Source: Monarcha castaneiventris obscurior (lineage: Eukaryota > Chordata > Aves > Passeriformes > Monarchidae). From it: a stretch of DNA of 64,000 nucleotides. Where the stretch lies: NCBI GenBank assembly GCA_026261815.1, contig JAMPIT010000884.1:12537001-12601000 (forward strand), written 5' to 3'. Shown here in pieces: positions 1-12,093 of this stretch. The notes below the pieces were generated by a model. The model had not been told where the DNA came from. It did no database searches and saw only the letters and a list, made by a program, of their open reading frames with translations. A program made the position numbers and the translations under genes. Position 1 is the stretch's first letter. Each line of letters opens with the position of its first letter.

Positions 1-228
1 CTGCCTCTTGACACTGCCCTGGATTTCACAGAAGGGGAAAACACCACATGCCAGCGCCAAGCCGGCAGGGAAACGACCATCCCTGGCACTGCCCACAGCC
101 CTGCATGGAAGACAAGCTCCAGGGCAGAACAGCTGGACTTTTGCTCTGAAGATTTTGACCACTTCCGTAATGGTTCTGGTTATGAAAAGTTTCCAATTAT
201 ATCATGTTCCACAGAAAGCAAATTAAAA
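1..228 (+). CDS. possible 3'-terminal coding exon of an unidentified gene (partial)
   Basis: Frame 1 is open from the first base of the window to TGA at 226-228, giving 75 residues with no start needed because the exon would continue leftwards. The encoded tail is polar and acidic (for example DFCSEDFDHF at about residues 48-57, ending in STESKLK), and the first 180 bases are clearly more GC-rich than the DNA that follows. Both fit a real coding end. Two overlapping AATAAA signals lie about 20 bases after the stop and a T run follows, which fits transcript termination. I see no known domain, signal peptide or membrane segment and do not recognise the protein. Frame 2 is also open over 8-226 (72 codons from an ATG), but its product looks less protein-like. 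A chance open frame of this length is possible, so the call rests on composition plus the downstream signals. Confidence 0.35.
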
Positions 229-246
229 TGACTGTCTTTACTTGAA

Positions 247-257
247 AATAAAATAAA
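247..257 (+). promoter_or_regulatory. two overlapping AATAAA polyadenylation signals with T-rich downstream element
   Basis: AATAAA occurs at 247-252 and again at 252-257. A run of 13 T at 277-289 lies about 20 bases downstream, where a U-rich cleavage element would be expected. If used, the 3' UTR after the TGA at 226-228 would be only about 40-50 bases, which is unusually short for a vertebrate gene. AATAAA is also common by chance in AT-rich DNA, so the support comes from its position. Confidence 0.3.
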
Positions 258-321
258 GCAGTGAATATGCTAATGATTTTTTTTTTTTTACATTCTTATC
301 TCATTTCATGCCTTTAAACAG

Positions 322-418
322 AAAACCTTGTGAATCTTACTATGAAAATTATCAACAAAGACTAAACAGCCTTCCATCTTACACCAAAACTTGGAGGGCT
401 GAGTTTATACCATCCTGA
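322..418 (+). other. possible alternative terminal exon
   Basis: A T-rich tract from 277 to 315 leads into AAACAG, with the AG at 320-321, which is a plausible splice acceptor. From base 323 a frame is open for 31 codons (starting KPCESYYENYQQ) and ends in TGA at 416-418. Base 322 would complete a codon split by the intron. The only donor in the preceding open frame that would match this phase is a weak GTTTCC near 199. The candidate would therefore more likely be joined to an exon outside the window. The length alone is not significant. Confidence 0.15.
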
Positions 419-3237
419 CCCAATCTGACTGAAATTGAAAACTTTTCCTCTTCCATTAATAGCTTTTCCAATTCAGCAGTTCAAAGCTGCAATCCCTCAC
501 AGCCTATGCAAGGATTTGGGATCATTTTATAAATCTGTGTGGCAAATGAACATGAAAGAGAAACTCTCCTTATGGCTGGGAACTATCCTTTGGGGGGAAA
601 AATGTTATTAGCTTTTTAGAGAGCATTTGCAAGGGTAATTTGCACTACAGCATTTCTTTTTATTGGCCTTGCAAGCAAGTGTTGAAACAATTTGTCTTAA
701 CATATATATTCACTTTGAATAGGGACCTCATGTGAAATGCTTCTCTTGAAACAAGGAACAATGGGTTCAAAAACCAACACTAAAAATGGTTGAGTGTGGC
801 ACTAATTTATTTCATCAAAAATATTCAAAAGGAAAGAGGAAAGCAAGAAGGAAAGGATAAATGAATGAGGGAAAGAAAAGCTTCTGATGTAGTCTGTCAT
901 AACTTAAGGCAGCTATGCCAAAGCTCCCAGTTTGGTCTAGCAATTTCACAGGTATTATAACAGGAGGGTAAATCGCTACTCCTGGACATCATTTGTATTT
1001 TATTACTTCTTAAGGGTCCTCAACCAAAACCAGGGCTTCAGCATATGAGATTCTGCACAAACAAACAGTACAGAAACACCTTTACTGCCCACAGACGATT
1101 CCCAACAGACAGCTGTAAGTCAGAATTTCCATGAGCTATAATGGACAGCAGCTGAGGATGCAGCATTTGATACAAGGAGTACAGAAGTCATTGAAAATCC
1201 TTCCCCTCTTTCAGTGTTCTTTGATTCATGGAAGAAACAAAGCAGGAGATTGCTCCTGGAAAAGTAAAACTGAAACCTCTGAGTAACTTCACCCTGCTCG
1301 GTGGGACAGTTCTTCAATGCAGAACACTCTGAGCAAAGAGAATTGATCTTTTTTATGCTCTGGTACAACAAAATGCAGACTGCAGACCTCCAGTTCTGAA
1401 AGTGGCATGTCATTCAACCAGGGCAAATAACTTAAGGAAGGAAAAAACTATTCATGACAAGGAAACAATGCCACATTTGCAGTGAAGTTATAGGTCATTT
1501 GAATTGCAAGTACTTTCTTCTGCTAAAATCAGTATAAAAAAGACCAATGGAAGTATAGTTAGAAATAATAAAATCAAAGGTCACCAGTCACATATGTTTC
1601 TAGTGCTGATTCATCCCTACAGCGAGAATTCAACTCGCAGATGACAGCCCCAAAAGGCAGTTTGTTAGTGCAGCTCCCTTCCCCTTCTCCTGGAGCTCAA
1701 GGGATTCCCAAGGGGTGGTAAGAGTCTGTTGCTCACAGGCTAAAACAGTTTTCTCATTCTTTTGCTGCAACTCTTCTATCTCCCATCTCAGTGGTGTACT
1801 GGGTACAGTAACCAAAATTTAGGTAGCAATACTACTTACTCTGAATTTTTCAATTAAATGCATTTTAATTGAAAAAGAAAAATGAATGGAGACTTGCTAG
1901 TTTCAATAGCAAATTCTCAAGCCCAGAATAACTGAGTTGAAAAAAAAACCCAGAAAAACCCCCAAACCCCAAAACACGCCACAGGCCAGGATGGATGTTC
2001 ACTCAAGCTGCGAGTTCAAACCCCTGCTTCAGATGAGAGACCACAATTCCACATGTCTTGTGGGAGAATGTTAACCCCTGGGCTATGCACTGCTCCAAAG
2101 TGGTGTCTTTCTCTCAAGGTTAGATTTGACTTCTGGGATGATGAGATTTTTGGGGTTTTTTTTAAGTGAAAATTCCTGAAAGCTTTCTTTTCATTCTGAT
2201 TCAGAAAAAGATAAGAACAGAGGGGATTTTTAGAGGTTATTGAAAAGTACAACAGGCCAATACTTTCAGCTTTCACAAATAAACACAGTGGCATTTAAAT
2301 CAGTATAACTCCCTTGACTTAATTATTTTTCAGCTTAAACCAACAGAAACAGAAATTATTTAGGCTTAAGTTCAATGAAAACCGAGAAGTGAAGCTGACC
2401 AGCAAAAGAGAGCAATTAATTTTTCAAAAATTATTCTGAGATAAGAAAGAGACAAAATCCCCCCAAAGCCCCCACATTCAATTCTTTAAAACATTTGTCC
2501 ATGTAGAACTATTGACTCAAGTCCCATGTCCTTAGCTGAATTCTCACAGGCTCCTGAGAGATGTCTGTGATAGCTTTTCCTCACCTTCAAGGACATTTCA
2601 CTGCATTATCACTGCACACACAGAAAATGCCAAACTCTGCTTCACTTGCTCATTTGCCACTTTACTCACAGTAGTAAGGAAAGGAGTAATAAGGAACTTG
2701 GCCTCATGTCATCAGCTTGGAAGCAATATATTTTATACATTGACATCCTCATCAATATTAACTTCAGAGACAGAAATTGTCTCTCAAACTGACCCATTTA
2801 GGAAAGAAAGCAAAATACGCACAGCTAAGAGTATGGGAAAAGACAGAAAGACTTAGTAAAATGAATAACTAAACCCTCAAATTATTGTACACATTTTTTT
2901 GTTGATGCTTTGGTAAGTACCATCATAAACTGAAAATGGGACTTCTGGGAGCTTGGAACAGTGATTTAAGTCCAAGGCTTACTTAAAACTCATGTAAAAA
3001 GTCAAACAGAAGCATCAAAGCACATGACTACACTTTTAATCAAGCACTGTTCTAACTGCATGAACTGTTTCTTCCCACTTATCATGGCCACCATCAGTAT
3101 TTAGCTGCTCTTCTCTGTGTCCAGATGAAGATGCATATGATGATATAGATGTAGCTACCATACATGAGTCCATCTGCTCACCGCCAACATAACATACTCG
3201 TTAAATATTGCATTAGTATTTAGCTGTGACATAAACG
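419..3237. other. non-coding AT-rich sequence
   Basis: No supportable gene. Open frames on the minus strand at 1120-1413 (97 codons) and 2016-2294 (92 codons) have no recognisable domain and no splice context that I can see. A short inverted repeat at 1846-1875 is listed separately. The rest looks like unique intergenic or intronic sequence. Confidence 0.7.
1846..1875. repeat. near-perfect inverted repeat (hairpin) with one bulge
   Basis: TTTTTCAATTAAA at 1846-1858 is mirrored by TTTTAATTGAAAAA at 1862-1875 around a TGCA centre. The right arm has one extra T. The sequence is very AT-rich, so a cruciform is possible but a chance origin is also plausible. Confidence 0.6.
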
Positions 3238-3338
3238 GGCCCCTATTCAGCAAGTTTATGGTTTAAAACATTTGAGTGAATGCTTATTGAAGTCCTTAAA
3301 GTTAGCCAGGTGTTTAAACACACTGCTGAATCAGGGCC
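3238..3338. repeat. short MITE-like inverted-repeat element
   Basis: The left end GGCCCCTATTCAGCA (3238-3252) is the inverted copy of the right end TGCTGAATCAGGGCC (3324-3338), with 13 of 15 bases matching. The interior contains ATTGAAGTCC and a TTAAAGTTAGC-like segment, resembling a class of old palindromic elements common in bird and reptile DNA. I do not give it a family name. It has no coding capacity. It is probably a non-autonomous DNA-transposon remnant; the class is inferred from the terminal inverted repeats only. Confidence 0.65.
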
Positions 3339-5195
3339 AAAGTCAAAGTGTTGACATGGTATGATGTAAAAACTTAGTATCAAAGGAATAATGATACCAG
3401 CACAAAGCTCATTCAGCTGAATCTCACTCTTATTAAGCTACACATATATATATAATTTCTGGAGACATCTGATCTAATGGAACCCTAAGGTCAAGCAGAC
3501 TGTTCCCATCTATTTCCATGTGAAAATGAAATTACTGTTTTGTGACTACTGAAGTTCTCTCAAGAGTAAAGCTGTTTGAGACAGACTTGTCCACACATAC
3601 AAGGACTTAAATGTTTATCTAAAAATCTGAACAGAAAACATTTACCTATGACCCAGACAGATATGTGATAAAAAATAATAAAAGAATTAATAAAATCCTA
3701 CATGACACTTCATTTAAATCTGCAAATGACTAGATAAAAATCTATCTTTCTGTCTCCCTTCTCAGATGATTTGATTTACAAAATGTAAGACAAAATCCCT
3801 CATCATTAAATGTCTCAATGCAAACTGAAGAGCTGATAGAGAAACCTGAGCTCTGACTATTCTGAATATCCATGGTATTTGTACAATGTGTTGTAATATT
3901 CACACTTTTTAACTACTCACATGTGGGTGAAACATTTAGGTTTGAATCACACAAAGAACAAGTTTTGATGCAATATATATATTCTTACAAGTGCATGGCT
4001 TACATTATGATCTGGGGATTTTGGCATCACGCAACTTGTCACTTTCTATAAAATAAAATCTGGGAATTATTGAAGCCATTGTCATTTCATATGACAAAAA
4101 TATCAATGTAAATGTGCCTTTAAAACATTTATCAGTCACGTGTGTCAAGTAGCAAGAGATCAGGAATATTTCATGTGAGTAAAATGCAGGTAAGTTAACT
4201 TGACAAGAACATGTATTCACTTAAGAACGGGTTATGTCCCTCTTGGCATGGACATCATACTGTGCAGAGTCTCCAAGAATTTAATTAGAGCTGTAATATA
4301 GTAATTAACTACCGTATATTGAAACCTTTTATAATTTTTTTTTAATTTTTTTTTCAATAGTGGGTGAAGAAAGAGAAATTATCGTGATGAAAAAAACCAA
4401 ACCAGCAGCACAGGAAAATAGAAGCTACTGTAAATCCACAGGCATTAAAAGGTGTGTGGTGAGCTTTGTCATCTCTCTTTGTTCCGTCACTAACCTCACC
4501 CTGGACCTGAACTACTTATGGCACCTTCTCTGAACTACAAAAATGATGCAATAAAGTCTAATTTATTTTTGATAGTTCTCCATAAATAATTTCACTTCTT
4601 TAAAGGAAATACTCCTGCTTCCCAAAATCAATGGGGTAAATTCTCCCAGACTCTTAATAGGTATATTCCACAACTTCTCAACCATAAGTCATAAGTATTG
4701 CTGAGTTTATACAGAAAATAAAAATACTTCCAAACCTGGGTCCAAACACAAAAAACAAGGATTGAAAGCACTGAAAACATTTCTCTTTCACAAGGTACCT
4801 GTCTCTTAGGCCTTTGTTTGGCTTCCACAAACACCAAGACAGAGTCTTGTGGAGATTCTCTAAATAATCTAGACAAAGTGACACAGCGGGAGTGAGCCCA
4901 ACCTGAGCCAAACCTGAGATCCCTTTTTTCCTATTCATGCCAAAAGCATGAGAAAGGGAGAAACTATTCAATCACACATCACATATGCTCCATGAATCTG
5001 CAAGTTTGCATTGACTGCAGGGGATCTTTATATCCAGCTCTGATCCCCCAAACAACCAGTAAATCCTGGTCTTAGTCCCTTCCTCAGAACTCTTCAAAAT
5101 TTCATGCTTATGAAAACACTATCAGGATTCAATGAATAGTATAATGGATCCAGAGGAAAAATAGAGACGTATTATTCTGACTTGATCCTTATTTG
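3339..5195. other. non-coding AT-rich sequence
   Basis: No gene or clear repeat found. Short minus-strand open frames at 4005-4220, 4628-4876 and 4678-4971 overlap each other and have no recognisable product. Confidence 0.7.
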
Positions 5196-5335
5196 GGTGG
5201 GTGATCTTAACCACTTCTGTTGTAATTTCTCCATCCACAAAATAGGAATAATAGTAACTTACCTCTTTGATACAGTATTTTTGGTGAGTAAAAAGCACCA
5301 TGAAAGTGCTGAATTCCATTACTAAGTGCTATTAT
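5196..5335 (+). repeat. MIR-like SINE remnant
   Basis: The stretch reads in order like the second half of a MIR element: a TTAACCACTTCTG segment, TTTCTCCATCCACAAAATAGG, AATAATAGTAACTTACCTC, then a degraded tail ending in AGTGCTATTAT. This matches the well-known consensus order (cacttaacctct, tttcctcatctgtaaaatggg, ataatagtacctacctc), with many substitutions as expected for a very old insertion. L2 tails share part of this sequence, so the exact class needs an alignment. Confidence 0.55.
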
Positions 5336-6184
5336 AGTCTAAGTGGCATTTGGCAAAAATAAAGAGAATGTAAAAGCATCCATGCTTGGATTTATTGTTT
5401 GAATTGGGGGTATTCCTTTGGACTGCCTTTGCCTTCTTCACCCAGCAGTATGAAGCACATACACAACATTACAGAGATTGAATGTTAATATGTTCAGATA
5501 AATGCACCTGTGAAACATTTGCAGACATCATGGTGGCACACACCACAGAGGAATGGGTTACCACATGTCAGCTGAGTTGTGTGGATGATTCTGTGTGGAT
5601 GTTCTCAGCCTGCTGAAACTGCCTCTGAAAGATTTTTAAACTGTGATCACTCAATCACTTTGAAAAAGTAGCTCCTCCATGAAGTTTTCAAAGTCAGAAT
5701 CTTCACTGGCTGTGGAGTCTTAATTCATAACTTGTCTGCTGGGATGGATGTGCTCCAACTCTTACGTGGAATGCCAAACAACAGACTTAGTGCTGGTTAG
5801 TGAAGCAGGGGCAGAGTTAGAAACAAAAAAACGTATCATTTCCCCATGATGGTTCCCATTACTCTTTTTATGTTTCTTTGAGATCAGATTTCCCAGGACA
5901 AGAAGAGTAAGTGATCATCAATAGAGGAAAGGACATTTACTGCCACCACACAGAGAATTTGAGGCTTGCTCAAGGGACTCTCCAACCAGCAGGAGCCCCA
6001 AGGGGGATGGACAAAACACCACAGGGACAGACTTCCTGAAGGATGCTGAAGGAGACATTTTCAGTGTGCGGTGACACCTGAACTGCCTCTGAGCTCTTAT
6101 GGGGTAAAGGCTGTTTGGCCTGGGCCTAAACTGTGTCAGCATGCCTTGTTCCAACAAGGGGAGGGCACAGCCTGAGATCATGGA
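5336..6184. other. non-coding sequence with a small tandem duplication
   Basis: No gene seen. At 5578-5604 a 14-base unit beginning TGTGTGGATG is present twice in tandem with small differences (the first T is at 5578). The minus-strand open frame at 5918-6232 (104 codons) runs into the C-rich tract to the right and has no recognisable domain. Confidence 0.6.
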
Positions 6185-6610
6185 AAGGGGGTCACCCCTA
6201 TGACCCATCCTTCCTGAATCCCCACTGCTCATTCCCTCATTGCCTCAGTGCCCCTCTCCATCTTCCCCTCCCACTTCTGCCAACCCCTAATCCAGCTGTT
6301 TTACACCCTGAAAAAAAAACCCAAACAAAAAATCCCACCTCTCATACACAAAACAGGATGTACAGGAAAGTAAAGCAATTCTGATTTCCTTCTCAGGGCA
6401 TCAGGAGCAGGGCTGTTCCCTTGACTTTACATCAAAAGCTAATCCTCCCACCTCCTCCTCATAGACAGGCAAGTTCTCCAGACTCTTCCTTATTACATAA
6501 GGCACATGCATAATCCTTCCCCTCCCACACAGCATCTCAAGAAACACAATCCTCCGCCTCCCCCTCAATCACACCAAGCCTAATCCCAACACTTCTGACA
6601 TTCCCAGCTA
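6185..6610 (+). other. C-rich, pyrimidine-biased tract
   Basis: For about 420 bases the plus strand has many CCCC and CCTCC runs and few G, especially at 6200-6300 and 6440-6600. The neighbouring sequence is AT-rich without such bias. It is not a tandem repeat. A short plus-strand open frame (6133-6384) crosses it but looks like a by-product of the composition. Confidence 0.5.
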
Positions 6611-7529
6611 AATAGCCATCAGTACAGTGAGAACAAATGGAACAAAGCACAAACGCTGCACATGGTTTAAACCACAGCCTCACAACTGATCCTCTCAGTT
6701 TTCTACTCAGCCTTCATGTTCTGCTTCATACTTGCAATTTTAAATTATTTTTCTATATAAATACTGTCTTGTGTTTTACTTTTTCTCTGTAGTTTCTTTT
6801 GAGAGGGATGAGAGGGAGACAGGGTGTTTTTTATTAGTGAATAGCAGGTTTTGTTTTGTTGGTGGCATCTTATGACCATGTTTTAGAAACAAGTTCGTGG
6901 TAAGTTCAGAGGAAAGGAATTTTCAAAGACAATCTAACACAAAGCATTGTGGGGAATGATATGGAAAGTTGGCAAAATTATGATTAACAATAAAAAAAAC
7001 AACTAAGTGTGGGGAAACACTGCATCAGTGTTTATCACATTGTTAACTTTTCTTATGGAAAATGCTTTATTGTCTGCAGTTTCTGAAAGAGATCTTAACC
7101 CAAGCTCTGGGAGCAGAATGCTGCATATATAATGGGTTTGAAACATATTTTTTATATATATGGGATAAAAAAGAAAATGGCAAATATGTCTGTATGAGAT
7201 AAGGCTTTCAGAACAAAATATAATACGTGGAAATCCTTTCTTGAAGTGCTTTGTGGTCTTAAGGAGGTAGGAAACTTGAAACAGTTACCGTAAGCACAAG
7301 TCTAAACAAGGTGTGAAAAACTGGGGCAGAAGCAGAAACAAAACCTTAAGTAAGCAGCTAAAAGAAGTAAGAGAAGGGATATCTTACATGGTCATGGCTA
7401 ATCTATTTAATCTATTTAATCTATTTTACTTTAAAATCCATTTAAGAACTCAATTGCAAAAAAACAGAGAATGTCTATGCCCAGCATTTAGCAAAGGTAG
7501 TTAGAAAATGAGGAATAGGGGGAGAGATG
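6611..7529. other. non-coding AT-rich sequence with a 9-bp triple repeat
   Basis: No gene seen. At 7401-7427 the unit ATCTATTTA is repeated three times, the last copy with one change. The plus-strand open frame at 7313-7504 spans this repeat and has no recognisable product. Confidence 0.6.
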
Positions 7530-7677
7530 GGCACTCAGAACTTCTAGCTCTAATTCCAGGCTCTGTGTATCAAATTGGCTAAGCTGTACCACCTCTTAAA
7601 CCAGTTCCTTCTCCAAATAATGGGGTGATAGCATTTTCCTCTCGAGCATGCTATCAAGATGAATTAACTAAATTATA
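7530..7677 (+). repeat. MIR-like SINE remnant
   Basis: Segments occur in MIR order: ACTTCTAGCTCTAATTCCAG and CTCTGTG (compare ttctagtcccagctctg), a degraded core, ACCACCTCTTAAACCAGTTCC, TTCTCCAAATAATGGGGTGA, TAGCATTTTCCTCTC, then AAGATGAATTAACTAAA. This is the most complete MIR-like copy in the window and lies on the plus strand. It is strongly diverged, consistent with an insertion that predates the main amniote splits. Confidence 0.65.
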
Positions 7678-10600
7678 TTAACTAAGGCTCCCTCACTGTC
7701 TTTCTGCAAATCTTCTGTCAAGACTCCTTACTTGCCTCGATGTCTACAAAGGCTATCATGACTGCTAGTGTATTAAGATACCTGCCTATTATAACTGTAT
7801 CTACATTAAAGAGCAATTTGGTGCAACAGAGGCAGAGCACAAGGTGATTGCAGTTGATACCAGGGCACCTCCATCTATATTATCTGGGCTCAGGTTTACT
7901 ATTGACTAGATTCAGCCTTGTGCGCTGTACTGAATCTTGTGTGTAGTTCATTTTTGTTTTGAGGGACCAGCCACTGGTTTAGATCCTTGTATTTCTCTCA
8001 GTGCTCAGAGTACCTGTGGTGTGTTTCAGCACAGTAAGTTCTGTTTTGTTTTCCTCCAGAGGAATCTAGTTCAACACAAGCCAAAACCATTCTTCAAACC
8101 AAGCTGACATATGCTAAGTAAAAAAGCCCAGGGAGATTTTCTTCAAAACCACAGGATTGGTCCCAACCAAAAGGCTAAGACCAAAATGTTAGTAACCACT
8201 GCTGACTACTATAATTTTTCTCTATGCATTCCCTCCATCTCCTTATCCATATCCTGGTTGTTTTTTTTTATACCATGTAGGGTTTTTTGGTGGTGAAACC
8301 AGTCTGTGAAAATTTCTCCTGGCAGGAGCTTACAAGGACTCACAAGCAGCTGCAGTGGCACAAGGTGAAGTGCAAATAATTCATGTGCAAAGGCAGAAAG
8401 AAACATCTGTTTATAAACTAGTTTCCCTACTGCAATGTGAAGTGGTTTAGAAAACTTTTGGGATGCAGTCTGATGCTGTGTTGAAGAATTATTTGGCTTA
8501 TTATCTGTACTATAAAATTAAGTTTCTAAACAATAATGCAGAAAATATTAGTGTTAATAATTTGTCTTCTTTTGCTGGTATGTTTTATCTTCCAACTTAC
8601 TATCTTTCACATTTTAACTATGTATACTAACCCTGTTGCAGGGTTTCTCCCATCTGTTGAAGGAACAGATAACAAATATAACTGTTGAGAGTATGGTTAC
8701 CTATCTCCTATTTCGTATATGAAACAATTACTTGGAGAGTGACTGTATAAAAGACATTTGATAATTAGAGTGTTGAGAGTATTTAGTAAGTACAGAAAAA
8801 GGACAACTCCATGATACATGCCAACCAATATTTTAAGTAGCAAGACTTCCATTTTGTTGTTACTGTGCTTTTAATTGCAAGAGGTGTCGACTTCTATTCT
8901 TGTGGAGAAATCAGTCAGGAATCAACAATAATGAGGAGTATATTCAAAAAGGTTACTTCAACCACCAGGAAGCTAATCTTCTTTGGTTATTCATAACTAC
9001 TAAAGAGATAAAAGCTTATTCACAGAATAATTCAGAGCACCTAAGCTAAACACTGTCTCTGAACCACCTTCCACCCACATCCTTCCCCACTGAGAGAGGA
9101 ACAGATGAAAGCCAGTCTTAAGTTAGTCTTTCAGAATAACCCGTTTGTGAACAGCATTTCCATATACTACATCTCTTTAATCAGAGGGTTTAAAACACAT
9201 TGTTTTATTCTCAACTCCAAGTGGTTCAATTTTGTCAGTCAAATCCCACTGAAATATTCTCAAATTTTAACACTTCATTTGGCCTTGCCATTAAAAATGC
9301 TTCAATAAAGTAGAAGTATTTCAGCTTTGAGAGGTATTCATTTTTATCCATTTGCAGAACAATATGACTTACTTTACCTAAATTCTTGTGGACTCCTGGT
9401 CCTCATATAAACTGTTTCAGCTTATGCTTAGGGTAAATCAGAATTGACCTGAGGTTATTACAACTAGATTTTAGAGATACTTTGCTGTTATTACCTTGTA
9501 GTCAGTCCCTGTGGATTAGCATTCATATAATAAGTTTGTGATTAAATAGTGTCTTAACACCTTAAAAATATTCTAATGCCCAAGACAAATATGTTCTAAT
9601 GTATTATACCTTAAAGGTAGATACAGGGAAGAGAAAAATTTTGGAGATGCTTGTGGTGGGAGCATCGTGCAAAAGATGAGTGGCTCTGTGTTAACAGGGA
9701 TCACCCAGCAAACTCAGTGATAAGCAGTCAGCAATACTGTGCCTTTAAGTCCTGGAAATACTATTTTTTAGTTTGTTTCAATTTTTGGATCAAGTTATTT
9801 TTGTAAATAAGAATAAATTATCATACTTAAAGTAGGTATTAAATTAACCACTATTAATCTCCTAGGGACCTAAGAAACATTAAAAAGCAGAGGAATTTTA
9901 AAAAGTCTTTTACTTTCATGTTTCTAATCATTATTGTCTTTCTTACTTCTAAAATCAAACCAGTTTTGCTCATCATTTCTTGGGAACTCAGAACGAAATA
10001 TGTGCAGAGACCAAAATCCTTATGTGACCCAGAAACACCAGCACCTTCCAAAAACATAATGACATGCTAACCTATTAATGCAAACCTGATGCTTTACCTA
10101 CTTTTCACTAAACCACACCAAAATGGTCCATTGTGGCAATCTCATTGAACGCCTTGCCAAACTTCCTTTATTAGAGACATTCACAGGAACAAAACTTTCA
10201 ATTAATTAAGTACTAACTAATCATGTCACTGTCTAATCAGTTTGCACTACTGAAAATAGTTATTGGATCTGCAAGGCATGTTTTTTTCTCATTTATTTTA
10301 TTTTATTTTTATTTATTATTATTATTGCATTATATTTTCCACACACAATACACAGTCCAGTTGACTTCCAAGTCTTCTGAGAGACTCAGTACAATATTGG
10401 TTTGGTAAATGTGAGGGTTGAAAAATCTGGCCCTAGGTGTCCATCTCTGTACTTCTCCCACAATGTATCTAAACTTTCCCTCCTTTGAATTAAAGTCAGA
10501 GCTGAGCTTTTAATGCATGGCCTTGGCTTGATTTATGAGTACATTTAAGGAATGTGAGGTCACTCAAGCTAGCAAACCAGATGGCCTCCATGAAACAGAG

Positions 10601-11931
10601 TACAACAAAAACTTTACAAAAAAAAGTCTCCCTGGACTTACTTCAAACAATGTATAAAATAAATCTTCTAAATTTTACTTCAAAACACATAAATAAAACT
10701 ATATTTTCATGTTTAAAAATGCAGACCTATTTTAAATGGTAGCCACAGATGCACCAGAGAAAATGGGATTTTTCCCCCTTTTGTCCTTACACAACAGTAT
10801 CCACAGTCATGGCTACTTTATTACGAGTCTGAAAACAAGTATCTGAGGGAAGAGATTCCCTTTAAATTAAAAATTAATAAAACACTGTCAATTCTGTGAT
10901 ATAACACATCATTTGGAATGGAGGACAAAAAGCCTTTCCAGTACAATACACCAAGTTGTTAATGCTGCTGTCTGCAAAGCTTTAGTCAGGTGAATATTGT
11001 ATGGAGACTGAAGAGACATCCATGTAGAACACCAGCTCCAATACATCATTTCACTGGCAGTTTGTGAAAAATCAGGGTTAATCTATAAAGACCACAGGGC
11101 AGACTAGAGAAAGTCAGTATTTACGGGCTGCTCTGCACTCAGTGAAGAAAGAGAGACATAGTATGAAGACAACATCAGTTTTCTACCTCCTTCAATTTAC
11201 AGATTTACTTGAAGTATTCCAGTGAAGTGCAGAAACCGTACAGTAAATTTGCCTTAGTTTTTGCAACACCCTCCTAAGACAACAGTCAGAGTCTGCCAGT
11301 TTCCTTATAAATCAGCCATACGTGGTCAGCCGCCCTGGAGCTATACATTGCCATTTAGGGAGACCGTAGAGGAGGTCTAGACAACCCTGCTTCTCCAGGG
11401 ACAAAGCACTGTAAAGAACATACATATTTACACAGACCTAGTGTTGTCAAATATTGTGATTTTGCCATGAGATTCATAGCAGGCATTTCTCTTACAGTTC
11501 TGCTCTGCTTATTGGAGTATATCAGCTCCAATTTAACAAAGAAATGGAGCTACAAGCTGTGATGCTTAAAAAAAACCCACCCTTGAAAGTGTGAACCCTG
11601 ACAACTCCAATGCAAGAAAAATATAGAAGGGGATTGGGGTTTTTTTATCTTACGATTTCTAAATGATTTTGTGGCCTGCTTCAACTGGTAATATTCACAC
11701 AGATGGGTTAAATGTCATTTTGCACTCTGAATTAACTTCCCTAAAATCTGTTCTCCAAGCCTTGTCACTCACCTGAGTAATCCTCCTGGTTTTAAATGGG
11801 CCTCCATAAGTGACCAGACTAGTTTACTTCTGCACGCTGATGAGCGTTACGTAGGAGGTGCCGATACTCCCACATCCCTTTAAAAAGAAGATTAGGCACT
11901 AAGATAAGTGAAAACTTCTGTTCAAATTGGC
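7678..11931. other. non-coding AT-rich sequence
   Basis: No gene or well-preserved mobile element recognised. A low-complexity TTTTA/TTA tract lies at 10291-10326. Scattered open frames of 60-67 codons on both strands are at the length expected by chance. Confidence 0.65.
10291..10326. repeat. TTTTA/TTA low-complexity tract
   Basis: Irregular TTTATTTTATTTTA repeats pass into a pure TTA trinucleotide run over about 36 bases. Confidence 0.85.
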
Positions 11932-11990
11932 TCAAATCCTTCTCCTATTTAAATTGGTGGCAGAACTCCCACTTACTTCAAAGGTCCAGG
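11932..11990. repeat. degraded short inverted-repeat element
   Basis: The order AAATCCTTCTCCTATTTAAAT, GGTGGCAGAACTCCCACTTA, CTTCAAAGGTCCAGGA resembles the bird and reptile palindromic element with core cattgacttcaatgg flanked by aaatcctgctcc. The inverted ends are only weakly preserved here (AAATCC against GGTCCAGGA). Confidence 0.4.
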
Positions 11991-12065
11991 ACAGGCACAC
12001 TGTATTAATTAGGACAGTGCAAAAACTCTCATTACAAAACTGAAGCATGTGACACTCACCTGATT

Positions 12066-12093
12066 TAAAACAAAACAAAACAAAACAAAAAAA
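12066..12093 (+). repeat. (AAAAC)n simple repeat
   Basis: Four AAAAC units followed by an A run. Confidence 0.9.

Noticed and set aside
1120..1413. 97-codon minus-strand open frame
   Set aside because: No recognisable domain, no clear splice sites and chance-level length.
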